DNA from: Melioribacter roseus | GTDB taxonomy: Bacteria > Bacteroidota > Ignavibacteria > Ignavibacteriales > Melioribacteraceae | Assembly: GCA_020722005.1 (NCBI GenBank) | Contig: DYLP01000004.1 | Coordinates: forward strand, 1 to 64,000 | DNA: 64,000 nucleotides | Reading direction: 5' to 3' | Shown: positions 56,660 to 64,000 of the stretch, one piece after another | Layout of the letters: the number at the start of each line of letters is the position of its first letter | Position numbering within the stretch: the stretch's first letter is position 1 | The notes under the pieces: generated by a model | Seen by the model: the letters and a program-made list of their open reading frames with translations, nothing else | Told to the model about the DNA's origin: nothing | Database searches by the model: none | Made by a program: the position numbers and the translations under genes

Positions 56660-57854
56660 TTAATAAAGTTTCTCCATCATAAAAAATAATGCTGAATTTT
56701 TCTTCCTTATTTAAATACCTCAATCGGGTAACCACTGCATCGTTTTGTTTGACAATCGTAAATCCTCTTTCGAGTAGGCGGTTCGTGTCATACTTTTCAA
56801 GTTTTGCTTTTAAGAGTTCCAGACGAACCCTCGAATTTTGAACTATGTTATCGAAATTATTCTCTAACCTGAAATACAAATTGTCGAGATACTGTTCCTT
56901 AGTTCTGATGTTATCTATTGGTAATTTGAAACCGTACGACGACAAAAACGATTCCACAGTTTCTTTGTAATCAGAAATAAGAGAGAATATATTATCAGTA
57001 AAATTATAGGAAAATTCATCAATAAAGGCAAAGATTTCGTTAATATCTGGTGTAGCAAGTTCCATTGCTGCCGAAGGAGTCGGTGCCCGCAGGTCGGCTA
57101 CAAAGTCTGAAATGGTAAAATCGATTTCGTGTCCTACGGCGCTTATTATTGGAATGCGGGATTCGAAAATTGCACGGGCAACAATTTCTTCGTTGAATGC
57201 CCATAAATCTTCTAACGAACCGCCGCCACGACCAACGATAATAACATCGATATCGTCTCTCGTGTTGAGCAGTTTAATGCTCTCAACAATCTCCTCTGCT
57301 GCCCCTGCCCCCTGCACTCTGCAGGGTGCTATGACCAACTCAACTATTGGAAATCTCCTTCTTGCCACGCTTTGCATGTCTTTAAATGCAGCACCGTCTA
57401 TTGCTGTTACAATTCCGATCTTTTCGGAAAATTGAGGAATTGGTCGTTTGAACTTCTCATCAAAAAGTCCTTCCGCACCTAATTTTTGTTTTAACTTTTC
57501 GAATGCCGCTTGAAGCTCGCCCACTCCAGCTGGTTTCATAGAACGGACGTCGATTTGATAATTCCCGCGCGGCGGATATACCGTAAGTCTTCCTTTGACA
57601 ATTACTTTCATACCATCTTCCGGCGAAAAGAAGACGTAATTGTTGACACCTCGCCACATAGTACAACTTATCTGCGCGTTCGAGTCTTTAAGCGTAAAAT
57701 ACCAATGACCCGATACGTGAGCTTTAAAATTGGAGATTTCACCAACGACCGAAATTTCGGCAAAGCTTTCTTCGAGAAGACTTTTTATCTGGCCTGTAAT
57801 TTCGCTTACTGTTAATATATTATCGATATTAAATTCGCCGTCTGTCATTTTCAT
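56652..57854 (-). CDS. xseA: Exodeoxyribonuclease VII large subunit
   Basis: 400 residues. Together with XseB it degrades single-stranded DNA from both ends. The N-terminal OB-fold (VVGEISNFKAHVSGHWYFTL, DSNAQISCTMWRGV) is followed by the catalytic domain (EKIGIVTAIDGAAFKDMQSV, IVGRGGGSLEDLWAFNEEIV with the acidic and Gly residues of the active site, VGHEIDFTISDFVADLRAPT, PSAAMELATPD). The C-terminal coiled region is a little short but complete. Translation starts one base after the preceding gene ends, so the three genes form one operon with dxs. Confidence 0.96.
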   Translation of the reverse strand: MKMTDGEFNIDNILTVSEITGQIKSLLEESFAEISVVGEISNFKAHVSGHWYFTLKDSNAQISCTMWRGVNNYVFFSPEDGMKVIVKGRLTVYPPRGNYQIDVRSMKPAGVGELQAAFEKLKQKLGAEGLFDEKFKRPIPQFSEKIGIVTAIDGAAFKDMQSVARRRFPIVELVIAPCRVQGAGAAEEIVESIKLLNTRDDIDVIIVGRGGGSLEDLWAFNEEIVARAIFESRIPIISAVGHEIDFTISDFVADLRAPTPSAAMELATPDINEIFAFIDEFSYNFTDNIFSLISDYKETVESFLSSYGFKLPIDNIRTKEQYLDNLYFRLENNFDNIVQNSRVRLELLKAKLEKYDTNRLLERGFTIVKQNDAVVTRLRYLNKEEKFSIIFYDGETLLNE

Positions 57855-57855
57855 A

Positions 57856-58698
57856 TTAAAAATTGATTGAAAAAAAGTTAGAGTAAATTCCCAAAGAATA
57901 TTCGTTTAAACAATATTCCCTGCCGGAAATTCCACTTGTATATCGATATCTCCCATAAAATGTAAAAACGTTTTCGATTCTGAATATTCCAAAAGATAGT
58001 TCAGGACTGAAACCGTATGTACCTTTGAAGTCATTAAAATATGATATTCCAATTGAGAGATACTCAATTCCTGGCAACTGAATAATTTGTTTATAACCAA
58101 GCCTGAGGAAATCTCGACTTAGATCTACTTTGTTTCTGTTAAAAACGTACGTGTATTCCACCCCCACATAACCGAACGGATAATTGTAGCCTCTGGAATA
58201 AAAAGAAAATAGAGGAACTTCTTTCGAAAGCCCGAAATAATCAGCTCCATCGTATCGCAAATAAACCAGCGACGGCACTCCAAATATCACCCCACCAAAA
58301 CAGCAAACTTGTAGCAGATTAAGATTTCGGTCTTTCATTACAATATTATGTGGGAATTCAACTTCATATTGCTGGGTCGATATTTTGTTCTCGTTTCTGT
58401 CGATTATTTCAATTTTATAGCTGATGCAATTATCCGGGATTTTCAATTTCGCAACATCCATTTCAAATTTATGCTCTATCTTCGGTTTTTCAGAAATTAT
58501 GTAAGCATCGTTATTTTCAAAGATAATTCTCGATCTTACACTGTCAGTAGTAAAAAATGTCAGGTTAAAGATGTATGGGGGTTCCGGAGTGATGTACGAG
58601 TCAATTATATATATCTCGATATTTTCTTCATCCTGTGAGAATAAGAAACTTGCTGACGTTAATAAAACTAAAAATATGATTGCCAAAAACTTTTTCAT
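57856..58698 (-). CDS. Exported protein of unknown function, probably outer-membrane beta barrel
   Basis: 280 residues with a signal peptide (SFLFSQ). Residues about 22-120 look like a small Ig-like/beta domain. Residues about 130-280 are amphipathic strands rich in Tyr and Phe (YNYPFGYVGVEYTYVFNRNK, GYKQIIQLPGIEYLSIGISY, FGIFRIENVFTFYGRYRY) and end in Phe, as membrane barrels do. A Cys-Cys pair occurs near residue 136. I do not recognise a family. It starts a transcription unit that runs into xseA, and surE diverges from it. Confidence 0.7.
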   Translation of the reverse strand: MKKFLAIIFLVLLTSASFLFSQDEENIEIYIIDSYITPEPPYIFNLTFFTTDSVRSRIIFENNDAYIISEKPKIEHKFEMDVAKLKIPDNCISYKIEIIDRNENKISTQQYEVEFPHNIVMKDRNLNLLQVCCFGGVIFGVPSLVYLRYDGADYFGLSKEVPLFSFYSRGYNYPFGYVGVEYTYVFNRNKVDLSRDFLRLGYKQIIQLPGIEYLSIGISYFNDFKGTYGFSPELSFGIFRIENVFTFYGRYRYTSGISGREYCLNEYSLGIYSNFFSINF

Positions 58699-58823
58699 AT
58701 CTTTAAAATAATTGTCAATTAAAAATACGCTTTTTTGAAATAACTTTTTGTCAATACATCCGTAAACTACTACCAGAAAAATTAACTATATTTCGTTCTG
58801 TGAATAAAAATTTCGGGGAAAAA

Positions 58824-59597
58824 ATGAAAATACTGGTATCGAATGACGACGGCATTGACTCAGCAGGGATTGCTGCACTGGTTGAAGAACTCAAGAAAAT
58901 TGGAGAAGTTACAGTCGTAGCGCCCCGAACCGAACAGAGCGCGGTGGGTCATGCAATTACGATGAAAATTCCTTTACGCGTAATTGAATATTATAAAAAC
59001 GGTAATTTTTTCGGGTATGCAGTGGAAGGCACACCGGCAGACTGCATCAAAATGGGTATTCGGAATATAATGAAGACCAAGCCAGATATTGTAATATCGG
59101 GTATCAATCACGGCTCGAATACAGCTATCAATATAATTTATTCTGGAACTGTTTCTGCAGCAAGAGAAGCGGCAATAATGGACGTACCTTCAATCGCAAT
59201 CTCACTTACAAGTCACGATGCAACCGATTTTTCGTATGCTGCCAGAGTTGCATCTTTACTTACACAAACAGTCGTAAAAAATGGCTTGCCGGCAGGTACG
59301 CTCTTAAATGTAAACATTCCCAATCTGCCTGAAGAAAAAATAAAAGGATTGAAACTTACACGTCAGGGGAAATCAAAATGGGATGATATTTATGAAGAAA
59401 GAATTGACCCCTACGGTAAAAAATATTTCTGGCTTACAGGAAAATTAATTGAAGCTGATTCAGACCTGGAAACAGACCAATTTGCGATACGAAATAATTA
59501 TGTTTCCGTCACCCCCATTCATTTTGACCTTACAGATTACAACACATTTGAAGAGATGAAAAACTGGAATATCGAGAACCTATCGATAGATTACTGA
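58824..59597 (+). CDS. surE: 5'-nucleotidase SurE
   Basis: 257 residues from the ATG at 58824, which has CGGGGA upstream; a GTG at 58800 would add eight residues. SurE is a cytoplasmic metal-dependent phosphatase acting on nucleoside monophosphates and polyphosphate. The Asp-Asp metal motif lies in ILVSNDDGIDSAGI, followed by PRTEQSAVGHAIT, YAVEGTPADCIKMGI and VISGINHGSNTAINIIYSGT, with Asn and the conserved Ser. The C-terminal part is complete. The downstream membrane-protein gene starts one base after the stop, so the two are co-transcribed. Confidence 0.96.
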   Translation: MKILVSNDDGIDSAGIAALVEELKKIGEVTVVAPRTEQSAVGHAITMKIPLRVIEYYKNGNFFGYAVEGTPADCIKMGIRNIMKTKPDIVISGINHGSNTAINIIYSGTVSAAREAAIMDVPSIAISLTSHDATDFSYAARVASLLTQTVVKNGLPAGTLLNVNIPNLPEEKIKGLKLTRQGKSKWDDIYEERIDPYGKKYFWLTGKLIEADSDLETDQFAIRNNYVSVTPIHFDLTDYNTFEEMKNWNIENLSIDY

Positions 59598-59598
59598 T

Positions 59599-61686
59599 AT
59601 GAACATAAAAAGTATTGATATTACTTTCGACTTCGAACTTATTATTGTTTTGATTGCTCTTTCCCTGCTGATACTATTTGCATTTTATACATACAAGTAC
59701 ACGCTACCCCCGACGAGTAAATTTGTCAAATTTCTTCTGGCATCCATTAGAAGTATAATTTTCATTTTTCTCGTTATTCTTTTAATCGATCCGATAATTA
59801 AGGTTACTTATCAAAAAATTAACACACTAGCAATTAAAGTATTCGTTGATAATTCCAATTCGATGGTAATGCCGGACAGCGTAGCTAACGTTGAGAAAGT
59901 AAGGGGAATAATCGAAGAGATTGCGGACAAATTTGGACATTCTGTAAAGCTCTACACATTTGGAGAAAGAATTAAACCATTGAATCCAGATTCACTTGAG
60001 TCAATTAACTTTTCAGAATATTCAACTGATTTCACTCCAATTAATTCACACCTCGACTTTGATTCGACCTCCGCTTCAGTAATTATAAGCGATGGAATAA
60101 TTACGACAGGCAACGACTATATCACTTCCAAAGCTGTGCCATTATTTACCGTCGGCGTTGGAGATTCTATATTACATCCTGATATTTATATCGAAAATAT
60201 TTACTATAACAAAATCATTTATGCTGGCACTGAAACTGAAATAGAAGTTGTTATTCGTAATAACCTCACCGCAGGCATATCTAAAACTATCGATTTTTAC
60301 CTCGATAATACTCTAATTTCTCGTAAACAAATCGAACTGGATTATTCAGGAATAAACAGGATTAAATTCAATTTCACTACTGCCACACCTGGCAAGCACA
60401 AAATTACGATAAATGTACAACCCGAAAAGAATGAGTTCAATAAAAACAATAATACTAAAACTGTTTTCATCGACGTTCTCAAAAACAAGACAAAGATTTT
60501 TTTGATAGCTGGCAAACCTTCGTCTGACTTTACTGTTATAAATCTGATCTTGAGCAACAATGAGAATTTTAATACAAAAAAAATTGTATTTATTTCTCCT
60601 CAAAAAATTTATGGTTCGGAGAATATCTCCCAAATTGACAGCAGCGAACTTTTCATCTTAATTGACTTTCCGTTGAAATCTACTCCAGAAAAATTTGTAA
60701 AACAGGTGTATGAAACAATAATGGGGAAAAATGTTCCTTTTTTACAATTTATTACTACAAACACAGAACTTTCATTTTTAGATAAGTACAAGGAGATAAT
60801 GCCATTAACTGTAGATAAAATTAATACCGACATACTTGAGATAAACACATTAACCAACAATTCATTTTTCTTTAACGAAAAAGAACTTCATTCTTTGCCA
60901 CCGCTAATTGCAAACGGAAATAGATATCGTTTTTCTCCAAATACGGAAATGCATCTGGCATATTCACTCAATAACAAATCTATTCCTTTTTTTATAACCA
61001 GTTCTACTGGAAACAGGAAGTCTGCATTTTTTCTTGCCGAAGCTATATGGAGATGGCATCTCACAATAGCAGAGCGATCAAATATTTTACTCCCAGAATT
61101 TTTCAATAAACTCATCAAATGGCTTACGGCTGACAATAAGAAAAAACTTTTTAAAATATTTCCACAAAAAGAATTGTTCGCCACAGTTGAAGAAATGGAA
61201 TTCACTGCCGAAGTATACGACCCAACATTTACTCCTGTAAATAATGCAAGTATTAGAATGGAAATTAAGTCGGGTGAATTAAAGTCGGAACTACAATTTA
61301 TTCCTGTGAAGAATGGAATTTATACGGCAAAAATTTCAGGACTCAGTGCCGGCGATTATAAATTTACTGCCGATGCAGAATATGACAATATTACATTATC
61401 GGATTCCGGACAATTCTCAGTAATCAATGCCGACCCAGAAAAAATTACAACTCTAATGAATACAGAATTGCTCAAAAGAATTGCTTACAATTCAAACGGT
61501 AAGTATTATTCCCCCGAAAGCATTGCGAATTTGTATGATGAACTCGAAAAGTTGCTCGAGAGACGCAAAAGTCAAGAAATTCTTACAAGCAATATCGAAT
61601 TAAAGTCGAATCACACAATCATTTTTTTATTGATATTTTTATTTACTGTCGAATGGCTTTTGCGAAAAAGAATCGGGATGCTATAG
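59599..61686 (+). CDS. Large membrane protein with von Willebrand-like domain
   Basis: 695 residues. Two helices at about 12-31 and 44-65 resemble the start of BatA-like or 'VWA, glutamine-amidotransferase-like' membrane proteins. A VWA-like domain follows at about 78-200 with a MIDAS-type motif D84-N-S86-N-S88 (VFVDNSNSMV) and strand SASVIISDGIITTGND. Residues about 205-300 form a CARDB/Ig-like domain (VVIRNNLTAGISKTIDFYLD), about 305-500 an alpha/beta region, and 530-610 another beta module. A last helix (about 672-690) is followed by RKRIGML. The bulk would lie outside the cytoplasm. Its role is unknown, and the chaperone-like VWA proteins are only an analogy. It follows surE by one base and precedes comF by 28. 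Confidence 0.78.
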   Translation: MNIKSIDITFDFELIIVLIALSLLILFAFYTYKYTLPPTSKFVKFLLASIRSIIFIFLVILLIDPIIKVTYQKINTLAIKVFVDNSNSMVMPDSVANVEKVRGIIEEIADKFGHSVKLYTFGERIKPLNPDSLESINFSEYSTDFTPINSHLDFDSTSASVIISDGIITTGNDYITSKAVPLFTVGVGDSILHPDIYIENIYYNKIIYAGTETEIEVVIRNNLTAGISKTIDFYLDNTLISRKQIELDYSGINRIKFNFTTATPGKHKITINVQPEKNEFNKNNNTKTVFIDVLKNKTKIFLIAGKPSSDFTVINLILSNNENFNTKKIVFISPQKIYGSENISQIDSSELFILIDFPLKSTPEKFVKQVYETIMGKNVPFLQFITTNTELSFLDKYKEIMPLTVDKINTDILEINTLTNNSFFFNEKELHSLPPLIANGNRYRFSPNTEMHLAYSLNNKSIPFFITSSTGNRKSAFFLAEAIWRWHLTIAERSNILLPEFFNKLIKWLTADNKKKLFKIFPQKELFATVEEMEFTAEVYDPTFTPVNNASIRMEIKSGELKSELQFIPVKNGIYTAKISGLSAGDYKFTADAEYDNITLSDSGQFSVINADPEKITTLMNTELLKRIAYNSNGKYYSPESIANLYDELEKLLERRKSQEILTSNIELKSNHTIIFLLIFLFTVEWLLRKRIGML

Positions 61687-61714
61687 ATTAATTTGCAAAG
61701 TTAATGAGGGTAAA

Positions 61715-62416
61715 TTGGAGCTTATAAATTATATCGATTTTTTGCTTCCACGTTTTTGCTTGCATTGCAATATTAAACTTAACGTCAACGAGAAGTATCT
61801 TTGCACATATTGCTCAGATTCTTTAAGAAGGACGAACGAACTTTCATTAAATCACCTTAATAGAATTAAATCATTGTGTGACTGCAGAACTCTTTATCTT
61901 TTTGAGAAAGATATGCCCATTCAATCCTTAATTCACAATCTGAAATACAACGGTATTTTTCGAATTGGAATTTATCTTGGCAGAACCATAGGCGAAGAAT
62001 ACAAAAATATTTTTTTGGACGAATGGCATATCGATAGCATTGTACCTGTCCCATTATATCATTCAAAGCAAGCCGAACGCGGATACAACCAGTCCTATTA
62101 TATTGCAAAAGGAATTAAAAGTGTGACGGGCATAAATGTTTTCAAAGTGCTAAAACGAATCAGATATACACAATCACAGACCGAATTAACACTATCGGAG
62201 CGAATATTGAATGTGAAGGGCGCATTCAAAATAAAACGTTTTAAAAATGTAAAAGGGAAAAGATTACTCCTCGTTGACGATGTAATAACAACAGGTTCTA
62301 CAATAAATGAATGTGCATCCGTTCTACTCGAAGCAGGTGCTAATAAAGTATATGCTGCATCAATAGCTATCGCTGGGTCAGATTCACATTCTATCGAGAG
62401 CCGAAACTCCAAGTAA
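61715..62416 (+). CDS. comF: ComF-family phosphoribosyltransferase-like protein
   Basis: 233 residues. The start TTG at 61715 has GAGGG four bases before it and gives the full N-terminus. The zinc-ribbon CLHCNIKLN, then CTYCSDSL, is followed by the phosphoribosyltransferase fold (QSLIHNLKYNGIFRIGIYLG, IDSIVPVPLYHSKQAERGYN, QSYYIAKGI) and the PRPP loop LLLVDDVITTGSTINECASV. ComF acts in DNA uptake/competence-like processes; in this phylum natural competence is not shown. The last 33 bases overlap the convergent argS gene, so the two transcripts collide. Confidence 0.93.
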   Translation: MELINYIDFLLPRFCLHCNIKLNVNEKYLCTYCSDSLRRTNELSLNHLNRIKSLCDCRTLYLFEKDMPIQSLIHNLKYNGIFRIGIYLGRTIGEEYKNIFLDEWHIDSIVPVPLYHSKQAERGYNQSYYIAKGIKSVTGINVFKVLKRIRYTQSQTELTLSERILNVKGAFKIKRFKNVKGKRLLLVDDVITTGSTINECASVLLEAGANKVYAASIAIAGSDSHSIESRNSK

Positions 62417-64000
62417 CGATAGTCCGTTTTTAATAACCGTTTTAGTAGCAACTATTAGAGCAATACGCGCTTCGGCTAAATCTTTAGAACTTCCGATAAC
62501 TCTACAAACAGTATAAAATTTATGAAATAGCGCTGCAAGTTCTTCAAGATAAACACAAATCCTGTGGGGCTCGTAATTTTCGGCACTCAACATTACTTCT
62601 TCGGGATATTGATATAATTTTTTGAGCAGTCGTTGTTCTTCATCTGTTTCAAGCAAATGCAGATTTTCTGTTGATATATCGAGTCCCTGTTCCTGTGCCA
62701 TTCTCAATATAGATGCAATACGCGCGTGTGCATATTGGAGATAAAAAACTGGATTTTCGTCCGATTGTTTTTTGGCAAGGTCAATATCGAAATTCAGATG
62801 GCTCGTTATGCTTCTCATATTGAAAAAATATCTTACAACATCTGAACCAACTTCATCAATAAGTTCGTCGAGAGTAATATAATTGGCTTTGCGCGTGGAC
62901 ATTTTAACAATCTCGTCACCCTGCGTAATTGTAACGAACTGATGAATCAAAACTTTAATTTTGCCTGTATCGTATCCGAGAGCTTTTAACGCCGCCATTA
63001 CGTCCGGATAAGTGGCATTGTGGTCGGAACCGAATAAGTCTACAATCAAATCATACCCACGTTCATATTTTGTAATATGATAAGCAATATCAGGAAGTCT
63101 GTATGTCGGTTCGCCGGTTGATTTGACAATTACTTTATCCTGCTCGTTACCCAGCTCAGAAAATTTTAGCCAGACTGCGCCGTCTTTTTCATAAGAAAGA
63201 TTCCTTTTGCTGAATAACTCGAGTAACTCTTTAATTCTTCCTTCTTCATAAAGACTGTGTTCATTAAAATAATTGTCAAAAATGATATTAAGACGATTGA
63301 GTGTTCCTTTAATTTCGATAAAAATTTCTTGTTCTGCTCTTTCTTTGAATTTCTCGTCTGCGCTTTCATCTTTTAAGTTATCGCCATATTCATCGAGTAA
63401 TTTTTTAGCAATTTCTTTGATATACTCTCCTTGATAATAGTCTTCAGGAAATTCAATTTTTTCGCCTAACAGTTCGAGGTATCGCAGGCGTACAGAGTCG
63501 CCCAGTACTCGCATTTGTCTGCCGGCATTATTGAAATAATATTCACGGTCCACCTTGTAACCGATAGCAGTCAACAGATTTGCAATTGTATCGCCTGTAA
63601 CTGCATTCCTTCCGTGACCTACAGTAAGAGGTCCAGTAGGATTTGCAGAAACAAATTCAACCTGTGCTCGTTTACCTTTGTATTTATCTGACCTACCGAA
63701 TGATTCGCCTGACTCAATTATTACTTTTGTAAGATTGCTGACATAACTTTTAGTAAAAAAGAAATTAATAAAGCCTGCGCCGGCTATTTCTGTTTTTTCA
63801 ATAATTCTATTGTCAATTTCCAGTACAGCCAAAATTTCTGAGGCAATTTCTCTGGGATTCCTTTTTAGTTTTCGGGAGAGGAGCATTGCAATGTTCGTCG
63901 AAAAATCGCCGTGATTTTCCTGCTGTGGAACTGTAAAAATAATATTAACATCTTTCAGGTAATCGAGCTTTTGAGCTGCTCTATTGAATAATGAATAAAG
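62384..64000 (-). CDS. argS: Arginyl-tRNA synthetase, truncated by the right edge
   Basis: The open frame runs 539 codons without a stop to base 64,000, so the start lies beyond the window. A reading from the ATG at 63886 would lose the N-terminal domain and is rejected: before it the frame reads VPQQENHGDFSTNIAMLLSR, typical of ArgS. Class I motifs are the HIGH-like VGHGRNAVTGD (after SANPTGPLT) and KMSK-like EIVKMSTRKANYITLDELID. The anticodon-binding helical end finishes LSLLGVSALDRM, close to the usual ArgS terminus. It charges tRNA-Arg. Probably only a few residues are missing at the N-terminus. The 3' end overlaps comF. Confidence 0.97.
   Translation of the reverse strand, partial: LYSLFNRAAQKLDYLKDVNIIFTVPQQENHGDFSTNIAMLLSRKLKRNPREIASEILAVLEIDNRIIEKTEIAGAGFINFFFTKSYVSNLTKVIIESGESFGRSDKYKGKRAQVEFVSANPTGPLTVGHGRNAVTGDTIANLLTAIGYKVDREYYFNNAGRQMRVLGDSVRLRYLELLGEKIEFPEDYYQGEYIKEIAKKLLDEYGDNLKDESADEKFKERAEQEIFIEIKGTLNRLNIIFDNYFNEHSLYEEGRIKELLELFSKRNLSYEKDGAVWLKFSELGNEQDKVIVKSTGEPTYRLPDIAYHITKYERGYDLIVDLFGSDHNATYPDVMAALKALGYDTGKIKVLIHQFVTITQGDEIVKMSTRKANYITLDELIDEVGSDVVRYFFNMRSITSHLNFDIDLAKKQSDENPVFYLQYAHARIASILRMAQEQGLDISTENLHLLETDEEQRLLKKLYQYPEEVMLSAENYEPHRICVYLEELAALFHKFYTVCRVIGSSKDLAEARIALIVATKTVIKNGLSLLGVSALDRM

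Noticed and set aside
63886..64000. ATG at 63886 as the start of argS
   Set aside because: The frame continues open to the edge and encodes the conserved N-terminal segment, so the gene is cut by the window rather than starting there.

Overview
The window reads as a chromosomal segment of an AT-rich, Gram-negative, polysaccharide-degrading bacterium of the Bacteroidota/Chlorobiota/Ignavibacteriota side of the tree. Three features point to Ignavibacteriota (Melioribacter or Ignavibacterium relatives). Secreted pectinases end in type IX secretion (T9SS) sorting domains with the 'NYPNPFNP' signature. A PorV/PorQ-type barrel is present. The ATP synthase genes atpDC stand apart from the other atp genes. 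The genus is an inference from protein style, not a database result.

Layout: 0-12.3 kb is housekeeping. It holds a K+-dependent-type membrane pyrophosphatase, a small plus-strand operon (unknown 95-aa protein, A-type Fe-S carrier, superoxide dismutase with an apparent dual start), atpDC, tRNA-Leu(CAA), an odd esterase-like protein, a SPOR protein, and acyl-CoA synthetase, pepD, ychF and clpS. From 12.4 to 51.7 kb, all on the minus strand, lies a pectin/polyuronate utilisation region of about 39 kb. The surface part (12.4-34.1 kb) encodes pectinesterase, PL10, GH28, GH105, a PorV-like barrel, a 719-residue surface protein, a TonB-dependent receptor broken by one in-frame stop, GH43, two PL1 pectate lyases and a beta-helix protein. 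The middle part (34.2-39.5 kb) encodes kduI, kduD, two ThuA-domain proteins (one fused to a TonB C-terminal domain), an aldo/keto reductase and a YiaK-type dehydrogenase. The cytoplasmic hexuronate operon (39.9-51.7 kb) encodes an MFS transporter, uxaC, uxaE, kdgA, an SDR-type fructuronate reductase, kdgK, a LarA-family epimerase, gnd and tkt.

How it works together (inference from families): secreted lyases and hydrolases cut pectin, the TonB system takes up oligomers, and GH105 and GH28 finish depolymerisation. Unsaturated uronate then flows through KduI/KduD to 2-keto-3-deoxygluconate (KDG). Galacturonate and glucuronate flow through UxaC, UxaE and the fructuronate reductase to mannonate. 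KdgK and KdgA give pyruvate and glyceraldehyde-3-phosphate. No mannonate dehydratase is in the window. A LarA-family epimerase, gnd and tkt sit in the same operon instead, which suggests a possible second exit through gluconate and 6-phosphogluconate. A shared palindromic motif (AGTWANCGWTTAA-like) lies 25-65 bp upstream of the first gene of three of these transcription units and looks like one LacI-family operator.

From 51.8 to 64 kb the window returns to general functions: a PhoBR-like two-component pair, a Gfo/Idh/MocA oxidoreductase, dxs, xseB, xseA and an unknown exported protein on the minus strand. Then come surE, a von Willebrand-like membrane protein and comF on the plus strand, and argS, which runs off the right edge. 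No insertion sequence, CRISPR array, integrase or rRNA was seen, and no gene-free stretch exceeds 300 bases. The longest, 39,546-39,860 minus the terminator, holds the kdu promoter region.
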